From Oxalobacteraceae bacterium (GTDB taxonomy: Bacteria > Pseudomonadota > Gammaproteobacteria > Burkholderiales > Burkholderiaceae_D), in assembly GCA_025352145.1 (NCBI GenBank), contig JANXTY010000030.1, forward strand, positions 212,496-276,495: DNA of 64,000 nt. The letters run 5' to 3'. Position numbers and translations under genes: made by a program. Position 1 is the stretch's first letter. Each line of letters opens with the position of its first letter. Of this stretch, positions 1 to 9,815 are shown piece after piece. Under the pieces are notes generated by a model. That model was not told the origin of the DNA. It did no database searches and worked only from the letters and a program-made list of their open reading frames with translations.

Positions 1-282
1 GACGGGCAGCGCACGTCCAAGCATCGTACGCAAACCGAGGACCATACTAATCAAGTCGATCTCCTCGGGACAAGCCGGTTCGCACGCGCCACACAACGTG
101 CAACTATCAATCGATGCCACCAGATCTTGCGCGCTCGCACCATGCTGCAAGGCTTTGGCGCGCCCATGCGGCGTGAAACGAATGTCGCGGCTAGCATGCC
201 ACACCGGGCAAGCCAGCAAGCACAGGCTGCAACCTGAACAGGCTGCATAGCCTTGATAGTGGGAAGAGTCGCGCGCTTTCAA
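1..282 (-). CDS. 4Fe-4S ferredoxin-type subunit (partial, cut by window edge)
   Basis: Reading the minus strand from a TTG at 282 gives 94 residues that run off the left edge. Two cysteine clusters are visible, CSGCSLCLLACP and CTLCGACEPACP, each of the CxxCxxCxxxCP type, so the protein should hold two [4Fe-4S] clusters. The TTG overlaps the TGA of the upstream FAD oxidase (TTGA), which indicates translational coupling. The pair resembles GlcD/GlcF or HdrD-like dehydrogenases, in which the Fe-S subunit takes electrons from the flavoprotein. Substrate unknown; no ATG fits the frame. Confidence 0.8.
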   Translation of the reverse strand, partial: MKARDSSHYQGYAACSGCSLCLLACPVWHASRDIRFTPHGRAKALQHGASAQDLVASIDSCTLCGACEPACPEEIDLISMVLGLRTMLGRALPV

Positions 283-1865
283 AATAGGACATTCCGGTTA
301 AGGATCATTGCTGGATCCGCTTTACGTTTCGCCGCCAGATGCTTATCGACCACCGCATCACCAAACACACGCCGGATATAGCCTTTCATCATGCCGCCGA
401 AACGGTAATAACTCGTTCCAATCTCCACCCCAATATCATAGATGTCGTTCTTGAAGGATTGCAGCCGGTCGCGGCTATAGATGGTATTGCCGAGCATAGG
501 TTCGAATTCGCAACCATAAGCGCGCTCGTTGGCATCAGGCGGAATGCAGGACATCTCGTAATGCGGCTGATGATCGGTACGCAATTTGATGCCGACGCAG
601 TACAGCGTGTAATGTTTGAAATATGTTTTGCACACGGCATTGCCGCGCAATACCGCCTCAATAAATTTTTCTTCCGATGTCGCCAGATCGGGAATAACCA
701 TTTGGCGTCCGCCCCAAAACTTCCATACCGCTCTTGAGAATACGACAGTGCGATCGACAATTTTTCCGTCTCGCATGTGTTCAGGACGACGAAATTCAGG
801 AAATAATTGACGCTTGCGCTCATAGAGCCAAAGCGCCTCGCGTATACGCCAAGGACGCAATGCAAAACTGCACCCCATACGCAGCGCAAATACGGTTTCG
901 CTATGCCCGCGCAGCCGTTTACGCCATTGCGCCATAAAAGCTGCCTCGCGTTCATCGGAATCAAAAGCCACCAGCAAATTCACCACCTGATCCATCATCG
1001 TCAAGATGCCGGAGTAATCGGAAGCATCGTTACGGTCGAGTAGTTGTAGATCTTCTAGGGCTGTGCGCAGTGAGGTGTAGTAAAAATAATGCATGGACAG
1101 TGGCGTGAATGGGCGTATCTTGAGCGTGGCTTCGGTGATTACGCCAAACTGCCCATAGCCTAGAATGACGCGCTGAAATAGCTCGACATTTTCCTGATCG
1201 GAACACTCAACGATTTCCCCTGTGGGGGTCACCACTTGCAAGGCCAGTGCCTGATCAGCGCTACAACCTAAGCGCGGGGAATTGACATCGATGCCACCCA
1301 CGCCCAAAGTGCCGCCCACCGATGAGGTGAGGTTAAGGGGCGCCGATAGATAATCCATTTTTTGTCGCCGCAATACTTCCGCGAGGCTATGCCAAAAAAT
1401 GCCTGCTTGAGTGCGTACCGTGCGCTGATCTTTATCGACGCCAAGCACCTGGCTCATACCTGTCATGTCGAGCAGCACACCACCAAAAGCGACCGATTCT
1501 CCTTCTGTGGTCAGCCCACCTCCGCGTACTGTTACCGGGACTTGATGCGCCTGTGCTGCCTTAAGAAGTTCTGCGATCTGCATTGCACTACGGGCAATTA
1601 CAACGCCGTGCGGCATGCCAAACGCCATGCCCCCCGCATCAGTGGCAAAAGTACCGCCTACCGTTCGGTGTTCAAGCACCTCAATTCCGACTAATCGTAG
1701 GGCCTCGGAAAATGTCGTCCAGCCTGCACCGTCCCAACGTTTCGGATTAGTCTGCTGACGCGTGATCCCCTGCAATGCGTCTGGCGCGACCGGGTCGTGC
1801 GGAATAAAACCAGGTTCTATGATAGGGATGCGCAATCCATTACTCCTGCTTAACCAGGACTTCAT
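279..1865 (-). CDS. FAD-linked (PCMH-type) oxidoreductase
   Basis: 528 residues with a PCMH/VAO-type FAD-binding domain. Residues ~85-270 carry the PP-loop region (VTVRGGGLTTEGES), the glycine-rich stretch SVGGTLGVGGIDVNSPRLG and the YGQFGVITEATLKI motif, most like cytokinin-dehydrogenase and GlcD-type enzymes. The His that anchors FAD covalently in cytokinin oxidases (GHS) is absent, so FAD is probably non-covalent. The C-terminal half is the substrate domain. The next gene encodes its likely Fe-S electron acceptor. The ATG at 1865 lacks a Shine-Dalgarno; a TTG at residue 11 preceded by AGGAG is an alternative start. Substrate unknown. Confidence 0.85.
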   Translation of the reverse strand: MKSWLSRSNGLRIPIIEPGFIPHDPVAPDALQGITRQQTNPKRWDGAGWTTFSEALRLVGIEVLEHRTVGGTFATDAGGMAFGMPHGVVIARSAMQIAELLKAAQAHQVPVTVRGGGLTTEGESVAFGGVLLDMTGMSQVLGVDKDQRTVRTQAGIFWHSLAEVLRRQKMDYLSAPLNLTSSVGGTLGVGGIDVNSPRLGCSADQALALQVVTPTGEIVECSDQENVELFQRVILGYGQFGVITEATLKIRPFTPLSMHYFYYTSLRTALEDLQLLDRNDASDYSGILTMMDQVVNLLVAFDSDEREAAFMAQWRKRLRGHSETVFALRMGCSFALRPWRIREALWLYERKRQLFPEFRRPEHMRDGKIVDRTVVFSRAVWKFWGGRQMVIPDLATSEEKFIEAVLRGNAVCKTYFKHYTLYCVGIKLRTDHQPHYEMSCIPPDANERAYGCEFEPMLGNTIYSRDRLQSFKNDIYDIGVEIGTSYYRFGGMMKGYIRRVFGDAVVDKHLAAKRKADPAMILNRNVLF

Positions 1866-1913
1866 TCATGACTCAAGCAGGCTCGAGCGACACACTGAAA
1901 ACGCTGGTTCCGA

Positions 1914-1949
1914 AAAATAAAAAAGCCAATGAATCCATGTTCATTGGCT
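1914..1949 (-). terminator. Intrinsic terminator of the GST gene
   Basis: A perfect 10-bp inverted repeat (AGCCAATGAA at 1924-1933, TTCATTGGCT at 1940-1949) with a 6-nt loop lies just past the GST stop. On the minus strand it is followed by TTTTTTATTTTT, a classic Rho-independent tail. Confidence 0.85.
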
Positions 1950-1972
1950 CTTTCTCTCAACATCGAATCACA

Positions 1973-2581
1973 TTACTGCGGCACAGTTTCCTTAAACGAG
2001 GGACGCTGCGACAAATTATCAAATAGCTTGGCAAGGTTGGGATACTCCGTGCGCCAATCAATGTCAGGAAAGCGGAAGGCCAGCCAACCGAGGGCGCAAC
2101 CTACGGCTGCATCAGCCAGGGTGTATTGATTACCGGTACAAAAGGGAGTATCTGCCAAGCCACTGGACATGGCTTTCAAACCCGCATGTACCTTGCGCAT
2201 CTGGCGGTCGATCCACGCTTGACTCTGGAGTTGGACCGGACGCTGCGTTTTTTCCAACCGTATCAAAATGGCGGCATCCAGAATGCCATCAGCCAATGCT
2301 TCCCAACATTTTACCTCGGCGCGTTCCCGGCCATTGGTTGGCAACAGTTTGCCAACAGGGGTCAGCGTATCAAGATATTCAACAATCACGTGTGAATCGA
2401 ACATCGCGCCGCCATCGTCCATAATCAGGCAAGGGACTTTACCGAGCGGATTCGTTTCCTGAATCGTGGCATCTGCGGCCCAGACATCCTCCAGTACAAA
2501 TACATAGTCGAGTTTTTTTTCCGCCATGACAATGCGGACTTTACGCACAAAGGGACTGGGGAGGGAGCCGATAAGTTTCAT
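1973..2581 (-). CDS. Glutathione S-transferase family protein
   Basis: 203 residues from the ATG at 2581; the frame stays open for 10 more residues, but MKLIGSLPSPFVRKVRI is the usual start of the family. The N-terminal thioredoxin-fold domain (~1-78) has the PSPFVRKVRI segment, the cis-Pro motif GKVPCL and the glutathione-binding FDSHVIVEYLD. The C-terminal half is all-alpha with the N-capping motif region GNQYTLADAAVGCAL. It looks like the YibF/stringent-starvation-like branch of bacterial GSTs. Stand-alone gene followed by its own terminator. Cytosolic; substrate unknown. Confidence 0.88.
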   Translation of the reverse strand: MKLIGSLPSPFVRKVRIVMAEKKLDYVFVLEDVWAADATIQETNPLGKVPCLIMDDGGAMFDSHVIVEYLDTLTPVGKLLPTNGRERAEVKCWEALADGILDAAILIRLEKTQRPVQLQSQAWIDRQMRKVHAGLKAMSSGLADTPFCTGNQYTLADAAVGCALGWLAFRFPDIDWRTEYPNLAKLFDNLSQRPSFKETVPQ

Positions 2582-2610
2582 GGATGCTTTGCAATTTAAA
2601 ATTTGGTGCA

Positions 2611-2616
2611 ATTATA
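2611..2616 (-). promoter_or_regulatory. Possible -10 box for the GST gene
   Basis: TATAAT on the minus strand about 30 nt upstream of the GST start codon. No good -35 box is visible at the right spacing, so this is tentative. Confidence 0.35.
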
Positions 2617-2688
2617 GCACTAGGGGAACGCCATCGATTCGGCCCGTATTCCAATGGAAGTAGCTAGATGCGAATAGCGCATTTGTGA

Positions 2689-4155
<1,467 letters not shown>

Positions 4156-4270
4156 ACCTGGGGGAGGATAAGTCCTTGGTTACCACCTCTTCCTAACGAA
4201 TCGCATTCCAAGCGAGCGCCGATTTTTTTTGTTATATTGACGTCGATTAACTTTATAGGCAAACCGAGCC

Positions 4271-4795
4271 ATGTTACGTTATACAAAAACTGCGATGGCC
4301 CTGCATTGGCTGACCGCCCTCATGATCATCGCTGCGTTTGCATTGGGCTTCAACATGGTCGATATTCCAGGCATTACACCGACCAAGCTTAAATATTTCT
4401 CCTGGCATAAGTGGCTCGGCCTTACTATTTTGGGTGTTGCCTGCCTACGTCTTTTATGGCGTATGACTCACTTTGCACCGCCCTATCCGTCGAGCATGCC
4501 CCTCTGGCAGAAAAAAGCGGCGAGTGTTTTACATGGTCTGCTGTATGTGCTGATTTTTGCGATCCCCCTCTCTGGCTATTACTACACGATGGCGGCTGGG
4601 ATTCCCGTGGTGTATTTTGGGGTGTTGCCGCTACCGGTACTGATGGCGCCTAATCCCGAACTCAAGCCGCTACTAAAGCAAGTACACTTCATGCTGAACA
4701 TGCTGTTGCTCGGTGGCGTAGGATTGCATGTGCTTGCTGCCCTCAAACACCATTTCATTGACCGGGATGATGTGTTGAAGCGCATGCTACCCTAG
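4271..4795 (+). CDS. cybB: Cytochrome b561 family membrane protein
   Basis: 174 residues with four hydrophobic helices and the conserved histidines of the di-heme b561 fold: MALHWLTALM near the start, SWHKWLG, VLHGLLYVLIF and VHFMLNMLLLGGVGLHVLAAL near the end. Members move electrons between membrane quinol and periplasmic acceptors such as superoxide. It sits directly upstream of two yceI-type genes, a common pairing in proteobacteria where b561 and YceI may share isoprenoid quinone chemistry. The ORF lies between purB and the first yceI on the same strand. Confidence 0.9.
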   Translation: MLRYTKTAMALHWLTALMIIAAFALGFNMVDIPGITPTKLKYFSWHKWLGLTILGVACLRLLWRMTHFAPPYPSSMPLWQKKAASVLHGLLYVLIFAIPLSGYYYTMAAGIPVVYFGVLPLPVLMAPNPELKPLLKQVHFMLNMLLLGGVGLHVLAALKHHFIDRDDVLKRMLP

Positions 4796-4832
4796 TGCCC
4801 CCCATCACCTCGTGAGCTCAACATACTTATTT

Positions 4833-5408
4833 ATGCAAATTAAAATTTCCTTGGCGCATTGCAGCATCCTGATGGCGCTTGCCGGGTTGTCTCCCTCTTT
4901 GCCTCTTCTCGCCTCTCCCCTGCTCAAAGTTGATGTTGCAAAAAGCAGCATTGGCGCAGTATTCAAACAAATGAATGTACCGGTGGAAGCGAAATTCAAA
5001 AAATTTAATGCACAAATCGAGTACAACAGCCAGAAGCCGGAAGCATCCAAAGCCAATATAGAAATCGACATCGCCAGTTTCGATCTGGGGGATGTCGATT
5101 ACAACAAGGAGGTACTCAAGCCAGAATGGTTTAATGCCTCACGCTTTCCCAAAGCTACCTTCATATCGAACGGTATGAAATTGGTTGCTGGCGGAAAACT
5201 TGATGTCAGTGGCAAACTTACTATCAAAGGAAAAACCACGGACGTCAGTTTTCCACTCATCATCAAGAAAGAGGGAAGCATGCAAATTTTTGAAGGCGCT
5301 TTACCTATTAAGCGCCTGATATTCAACATTGGCGAAGGTGACTGGAAAGACACCAGCACGGTCGCCGATGAAGTTGTAATCAAGTTCCATGTCGCACTAA
5401 TACCGTAA
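4833..5408 (+). CDS. YceI family periplasmic lipocalin-like protein
   Basis: 191 residues from the ATG at 4833; a GTG at 4812 would add seven residues but places charge-poor sequence ahead of the signal peptide. Residues 1-27 (MQIKISLAHCSILMALAGLS...LLA) form a signal peptide. The mature part follows the YceI pattern: a central FDLGDVDYNKEVLKPEWFN segment, then FPKATFIS and LTIKGKTTDVSFPL. YceI proteins bind polyisoprenoids in a lipocalin-like barrel; the cellular role is unsettled. Likely co-transcribed with cybB and followed by a second yceI. Confidence 0.85.
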   Translation: MQIKISLAHCSILMALAGLSPSLPLLASPLLKVDVAKSSIGAVFKQMNVPVEAKFKKFNAQIEYNSQKPEASKANIEIDIASFDLGDVDYNKEVLKPEWFNASRFPKATFISNGMKLVAGGKLDVSGKLTIKGKTTDVSFPLIIKKEGSMQIFEGALPIKRLIFNIGEGDWKDTSTVADEVVIKFHVALIP

Positions 5409-5516
5409 AGAAAGCAATAAATAAGTAATAAAATAAAGTATAAGGCAGCAAATTTTTAGTCCTGCTCCTTAGTCCTAGTCTGAGCCATCATTTAAATCAT
5501 AGAAAGAACGCATTCA

Positions 5517-6083
5517 ATGAAACTCACTACCCTACTTGCAATCCTGATTGCTGCACTCAGCCCCTCTGCATTCGCCCAAACTTACAATATCGACCCTAGC
5601 CACACTTATCCAAGCTTCGAAGCCGACCATATGGGCATTTCATTTTGGCGCGGTAAATTCACTAAGACTAGTGGCGTAATCACCCTCGATCGCGTTGCTA
5701 AAACGGGCACCGTTGATGTCACAATCGATGCTAGCTCGATCGATTTCGGCCATCCAAAAATGTCAGAGCACGCAAAATCGCCGGACATGTTCAACGTGCA
5801 AAAATTCCCAGCCATCACGTATAAAAGCACTGCGATCAAATTCAGTGGCGATACGCCAGTCGCAGTCGAAGGAGAGATGACCATGCTTGGTGTGACCAAG
5901 CCACTGACTCTCCTGATCAATAAATTTAAATGTATTCAACATCCGATGTATAAACGTGAAGTTTGTGGCGCAGATGCATCAGCCGAATTCAAACGCAGCG
6001 ATTTTGGCTTGAATATTGGTTTGCCCAGGATGATGCCGGAAGTAAAGCTGTCGATCCAAGTAGAAGCATTGAAGGCAGAGTAA
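5517..6083 (+). CDS. YceI family periplasmic protein
   Basis: 188 residues with a clean signal peptide ([21 protein letters not shown]). The mature protein opens with [18 protein letters not shown], a YceI hallmark, and carries [14 protein letters not shown] and [13 protein letters not shown]. Two cysteines ([17 protein letters not shown]) could form a disulfide. It is the second of two tandem, clearly diverged YceI paralogues after the cytochrome b561, so ancient duplication with functional division is likely. Binding of polyisoprenoid is inferred from the family only. Confidence 0.92.
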   Translation: MKLTTLLAILIAALSPSAFAQTYNIDPSHTYPSFEADHMGISFWRGKFTKTSGVITLDRVAKTGTVDVTIDASSIDFGHPKMSEHAKSPDMFNVQKFPAITYKSTAIKFSGDTPVAVEGEMTMLGVTKPLTLLINKFKCIQHPMYKREVCGADASAEFKRSDFGLNIGLPRMMPEVKLSIQVEALKAE

Positions 6084-6097
6084 AGAGTTCCTCATGA

Positions 6098-6133
6098 CCA
6101 GTGGTGTTTTCTGTGATGGACAGACGCCACTGG
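6098..6133. terminator. Hairpin between convergent yceI and purM
   Basis: CCAGTGGTGT (6098-6107) and ACGCCACTGG (6124-6133) form a 10-bp stem with one G-U pair and a 16-nt loop in the short gap between two converging genes. There is no strong T tract, so terminator function is inferred from position. Confidence 0.4.
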
Positions 6134-6184
6134 ATTGCACTTCAGCTTCAATCTGCAACAAAATACGCGTGCCTTTGCTTCAAT

Positions 6185-7228
6185 TTATATCACTATCGTT
6201 TGTGGTTCGTTTCCAGAGCGCTCCCTGATTTGGCCGATACGACTCACTGTTTCGCCTGCAGCGACCAGCTGGGCGAAAGCCGCGTCTGCATTTTCTTGTG
6301 ACACGATCACGATCATACCGATGCCACAATTAAATACGCGATGCATCTCAGCGTTGGCGATGCCACCGTGCTGCTGCAACCAGGTAAACAAGGGCGGCAT
6401 ATTCCAGCACTGATGATCCAGTATTGCGGTCAAATTCTTTTGTAGGACGCGCGGTACATTTTCTACTAGTCCACCGCCGGTGATGTGAACCATGCCTTTA
6501 ACTTCCATGTATTCCATCAAAGCCAATAAGGGTTTGACGTAGATACGGGTCGGCTCCATTAATACGTCCGCTAGTTTGCGGCCATGAAAATCGGCATCCA
6601 GATTCGGCTTGGCTACTTCCAGAATTTTACGCACCAGCGAATAGCCATTGGAATGAATGCCTGACGAAGCCAGGCCCAGCACCACATCGCCCGGCACAAT
6701 CTTGCTGCCATCGATGATTTTCGATTTTTCGACAGCGCCGACGGCAAAACCGGCCAAATCATATTCGCCAGCGGGGTACATACTCGGCATTTCGGCAGTT
6801 TCGCCGCCAATCAAGGCACACCCAGCCAACTCACAGCCTTTAGCAACACCTTTAATCACGTCGGTGGCCGTGGGCACATCTAATTTTCCGCAGGCGAAAT
6901 AATCAAGGAAAAATAAGGGCTCGGCTCCTTGCACCAGAATATCGTTGACACTCATGGCGACCAAATCAATACCGACGGTATCGTGACGATTGAGTTGAAA
7001 CGCGAGCTTGAGTTTGGTACCGACACCATCGGTACCGGAGACGAGTACCGGCTCTTTATATTTTTTGCTAATCTCAAATAAACCGCCAAAGCCGCCAATG
7101 CTCCCCATAACGCCTTCCCGCATGGTGCGCTTGCAAAACGGTTTGATCGCTTCGACCAGGGCATCTCCGGCGTCGATATCGACCCCAGCGTCACGGTAGG
7201 AAAGGGAAACATGGGAAGATGGAGTCAT
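6185..7228 (-). CDS. purM: Phosphoribosylformylglycinamidine cyclo-ligase (AIR synthetase)
   Basis: 347 residues from the ATG at 7228, matching the family length; the longer open frame adds 21 residues that do not look like PurM. It closes the imidazole ring of FGAM with ATP to give AIR in purine synthesis. Family motifs: [14 protein letters not shown] at the start, [50 protein letters not shown] and [13 protein letters not shown]. The gene is divergent from the AI-2E-type permease and converges on yceI. Confidence 0.96.
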   Translation of the reverse strand: MTPSSHVSLSYRDAGVDIDAGDALVEAIKPFCKRTMREGVMGSIGGFGGLFEISKKYKEPVLVSGTDGVGTKLKLAFQLNRHDTVGIDLVAMSVNDILVQGAEPLFFLDYFACGKLDVPTATDVIKGVAKGCELAGCALIGGETAEMPSMYPAGEYDLAGFAVGAVEKSKIIDGSKIVPGDVVLGLASSGIHSNGYSLVRKILEVAKPNLDADFHGRKLADVLMEPTRIYVKPLLALMEYMEVKGMVHITGGGLVENVPRVLQKNLTAILDHQCWNMPPLFTWLQQHGGIANAEMHRVFNCGIGMIVIVSQENADAAFAQLVAAGETVSRIGQIRERSGNEPQTIVI

Positions 7229-7345
7229 GATGTGATTGGCTGCGCAGGCGGTAAGGTAAAATAGGGGTTCGGACAAATTACTGCCGGACAAAGCGCTATT
7301 GTATCAAATCACCCCCTCAATCCGACCAGAACTCGCCTCAAGATC

Positions 7346-8431
7346 ATGGCATTCCCGCTCACCTTAGAACAAAAACAAACAGCGCTGTGGTTGGGACTTT
7401 GGTTTGTCCTGATATTGATCCTGTTCCTTCTCGGCCCTATTCTGACGCCATTTATTGCGGCAACCATTTTTGCTTATGTACTCAATCCAGGGGTTGATCG
7501 GCTCGCCGCCATACGTATTAGAAAGTTCTGCATGCCCCGCTCGCTTGCGGTGGTGGTCGTCATGCTATTTCTGTTCGCTGCAGGACTAGGATTAATATTG
7601 ATCGTCGTGCCAGTGCTCCAGATCGAAGTGCCCTTGCTACAGGATCAGATTCCGATTTTTTTAGCCAGGCTGGATGGATTGCTTTGGCCCAAGTTGCGCG
7701 AACTAGGCTTAAATATCCATCTCGATAGCGTCGGCATAAAAAAAATGTTGTCGAATCAATTTGCTGTCAGCGGAGACGAAATCTGGCACGCCGTGCTGGC
7801 CTCTGTCAAAGTGGGCGGTACCGCGATTGTGGGCTGGATCGCTATTCTGGTACTGATCCCTGTGGTGCTTTTCTATCTCCTGCTCGATTGGCATGACATA
7901 CTCTGCCGGTTAAAAAATGCCGTGCCGCGCCGGTGGGTTAGCAAGACCGTAGACATGGCGTATGAGGTGGATGTGCTATTGGCCCAATATCTTCGAGGTC
8001 AGTTGCTCGTCATGTTAATTCTGGCAGCCTATTACTCCATTGCTCTATCGATTGCCGGTTTTGACGTTGCTTTGCCCATTGGAATAGTGACGGGTTTGTT
8101 GGTTTTTGTGCCCTATGTCGGTTTTGGCCTAGGCTTGATCCTGGCACTCATCGCTGCAGTGTTGCAATTTACCGGATTTCAAGGGCTGGTATCAGTCGCG
8201 CTTATTTATGGCTTCGGCCAAGTGCTGGAAGGCTTTTTCCTGACACCGCGCCTGGTCGGTGAGCGCATCGGATTGCATCCGCTCGCGGTGATTTTCGCTT
8301 TGCTCGCCTTCGCCCAATTATTCGGTTTTGTCGGGGTGTTACTGGCCTTGCCTGCATCCGCTATTTTGATGGTTGTGCTCAAACATTTGCGGCGTCTTTA
8401 CCTCGACAGTAGTTTTTATAAGAGGGGTTAG
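7346..8431 (+). CDS. AI-2E family transporter (PerM/YdiK-type permease)
   Basis: 361 residues, very hydrophobic, with about eight membrane segments and the family features: an N-terminal pair of helices, an extramembrane stretch around residues 80-150, and the C-terminal GERIGLHPLAVIFALLAFAQLFGFVGVLLALPASA block. The family includes AI-2 exporter TqsA and Na+/H+ antiporters, so the substrate cannot be set from sequence. Only 5 nt separate it from hda, a conserved neighbourhood in Burkholderiales; co-transcription with the following genes is likely. Confidence 0.88.
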   Translation: MAFPLTLEQKQTALWLGLWFVLILILFLLGPILTPFIAATIFAYVLNPGVDRLAAIRIRKFCMPRSLAVVVVMLFLFAAGLGLILIVVPVLQIEVPLLQDQIPIFLARLDGLLWPKLRELGLNIHLDSVGIKKMLSNQFAVSGDEIWHAVLASVKVGGTAIVGWIAILVLIPVVLFYLLLDWHDILCRLKNAVPRRWVSKTVDMAYEVDVLLAQYLRGQLLVMLILAAYYSIALSIAGFDVALPIGIVTGLLVFVPYVGFGLGLILALIAAVLQFTGFQGLVSVALIYGFGQVLEGFFLTPRLVGERIGLHPLAVIFALLAFAQLFGFVGVLLALPASAILMVVLKHLRRLYLDSSFYKRG

Positions 8432-8436
8432 AAATC

Positions 8437-9147
8437 GTGACCGACCTAACACCTGTAAAAGTCATGCGACAGTTGATACTCGATTTGGGCACTCCAAAGC
8501 CGCAAACTTTAGACAGATTTGTAATTGGCAGAAATGCAGAATTAATCGCGTTGATGCGGCAATTTTCCATACGCGAAAAGCCGGCCAGGGGGGATTGCTT
8601 CGTCTATTTGTGGGGCGAGGCAGCATCGGGGAAAAGTCATCTTCTAGAAGCACTCGCATCTATGGCACAAACACGCCTCATCTCTGCCGACGCGGAAGCA
8701 AACGCATTTCACTACACGCATGACATTAGCCTGTATCTGCTGGACGATTGCGAAAAATTGTCTCCCGCGAGTCAAATAGAAGCCTTTAACTTATTCAATC
8801 GAATACGCGAGAACGGCGGTTTGATGATTAGTACCGGGGCCATGCCTCCCGCACTGCTGCCGGTACGGGAAGATTTACGTACCCGCATGGGATGGGGTTT
8901 GATCTATCAAGTGCATGGCTTAACCGATGCGGAAAAAAATACGGCCCTAACCGAAACTGCACGCGCACGTGGCTTGACGCTATCGCCCGGCGTGGTACCC
9001 TATCTGATGTCTCATTTTCAACGCGATATGCGCTCGTTATCGACGATGCTCGACGCTCTTGATCACTATTCACTGGAAACCAAGCGCCCCATCACGTTGC
9101 CGCTGCTTCACAGTTTGTTGCAAATGGAAGGCGCAATACATACATGA
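8437..9147 (+). CDS. hda: DnaA regulatory inactivator Hda
   Basis: A DnaA-like AAA+ domain without the DNA-binding domain. With the beta clamp, Hda stimulates ATP hydrolysis by DnaA after initiation. Visible: Walker A region GEAASGKSHLLEA, Walker B-like LYLLDDCEKL, and sensor region RDMRSLSTMLDAL. The clamp-binding motif is probably QLILDLG close to the N-terminus. The GTG at 8437 has an AGAGG-type Shine-Dalgarno; the ATG at 8464 (MRQLILDLG, 227 aa) fits the usual family start better, so the start is uncertain. It overlaps the next gene by ATGA. Confidence 0.88.
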   Translation: MTDLTPVKVMRQLILDLGTPKPQTLDRFVIGRNAELIALMRQFSIREKPARGDCFVYLWGEAASGKSHLLEALASMAQTRLISADAEANAFHYTHDISLYLLDDCEKLSPASQIEAFNLFNRIRENGGLMISTGAMPPALLPVREDLRTRMGWGLIYQVHGLTDAEKNTALTETARARGLTLSPGVVPYLMSHFQRDMRSLSTMLDALDHYSLETKRPITLPLLHSLLQMEGAIHT

Positions 9148-9815
9148 ATTTAGCGTTATTCGACCTCGACCACACCTTAATTCCACTGGACTCCGACTAT
9201 GAATGGGGCCAATTTTTAGTTCGTATCGGCGCAGTAGAAGCCGATGCGTTCGCCAAACAAAACGCCGCTTTCTTTGCCCAGTATCAGCTTGGCACACTGG
9301 ATCCTGTTCTTTATCTTGAATTCGCGCTGGGCACGCTGGCCCAATTTCCACGCAACCAATTAGATGAATGGCGGGCGCAATTTATGAGGGAAGTCATTAT
9401 CCCCGTTATCCTGCCGCCTGCCAGCGCCCTGTTGCAGCAGCATCGCGAGGCGGGTGATCTGATCGCCATCATCACCGCCACGAACCACTTCGTTACCGAG
9501 CCGATTGCCCATGCTCTTGGCGTCGCACATTTGATTGCTGCCTTGCCCGAGCAAACCACTGACGGCACCATCACGGGAAAATTAATCGGTATTCCCACTT
9601 CCGGCGCAGGCAAGGTCAGGCACATGGAGGAGTGGCTGGGTGCGATGGGAAAATCATTAAGTAATTTTGACAAAAGCTATTTTTATAGCGATTCGCACAA
9701 CGATATTCCGCTCCTGTCTGTGGTCACCCATCCGGTGGCAACCAATCCCAATGCCAAGCTTGAAGCCCATGCCAAAGCACATAACTGGCCACTATTAAAA
9801 CTGTTCAATGATTAA
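9144..9815 (+). CDS. HAD-IB family hydrolase (SerB-like phosphatase)
   Basis: 223 residues. HAD motif I is FDLDHTLI at residues 5-12 with the nucleophile and acid Asp pair; motif II is IAIITATN; motif IV region is YFYSDSHNDIPLL. This is the HAD-IB subfamily, which includes phosphoserine phosphatase, but Burkholderiales copies next to hda/pcnB are usually left as general HAD phosphatases; histidinol-phosphatase-type activity is also possible. The start overlaps the hda stop (ATGA) and the end overlaps pcnB by 8 nt, so it is part of one operon. Confidence 0.88.
   Translation: MNLALFDLDHTLIPLDSDYEWGQFLVRIGAVEADAFAKQNAAFFAQYQLGTLDPVLYLEFALGTLAQFPRNQLDEWRAQFMREVIIPVILPPASALLQQHREAGDLIAIITATNHFVTEPIAHALGVAHLIAALPEQTTDGTITGKLIGIPTSGAGKVRHMEEWLGAMGKSLSNFDKSYFYSDSHNDIPLLSVVTHPVATNPNAKLEAHAKAHNWPLLKLFND

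Noticed and set aside
43..250. 65-codon minus-strand frame at 51-248
   Set aside because: It is a shadow of the ferredoxin-type gene, whose cysteine motifs are in another frame starting at 282.
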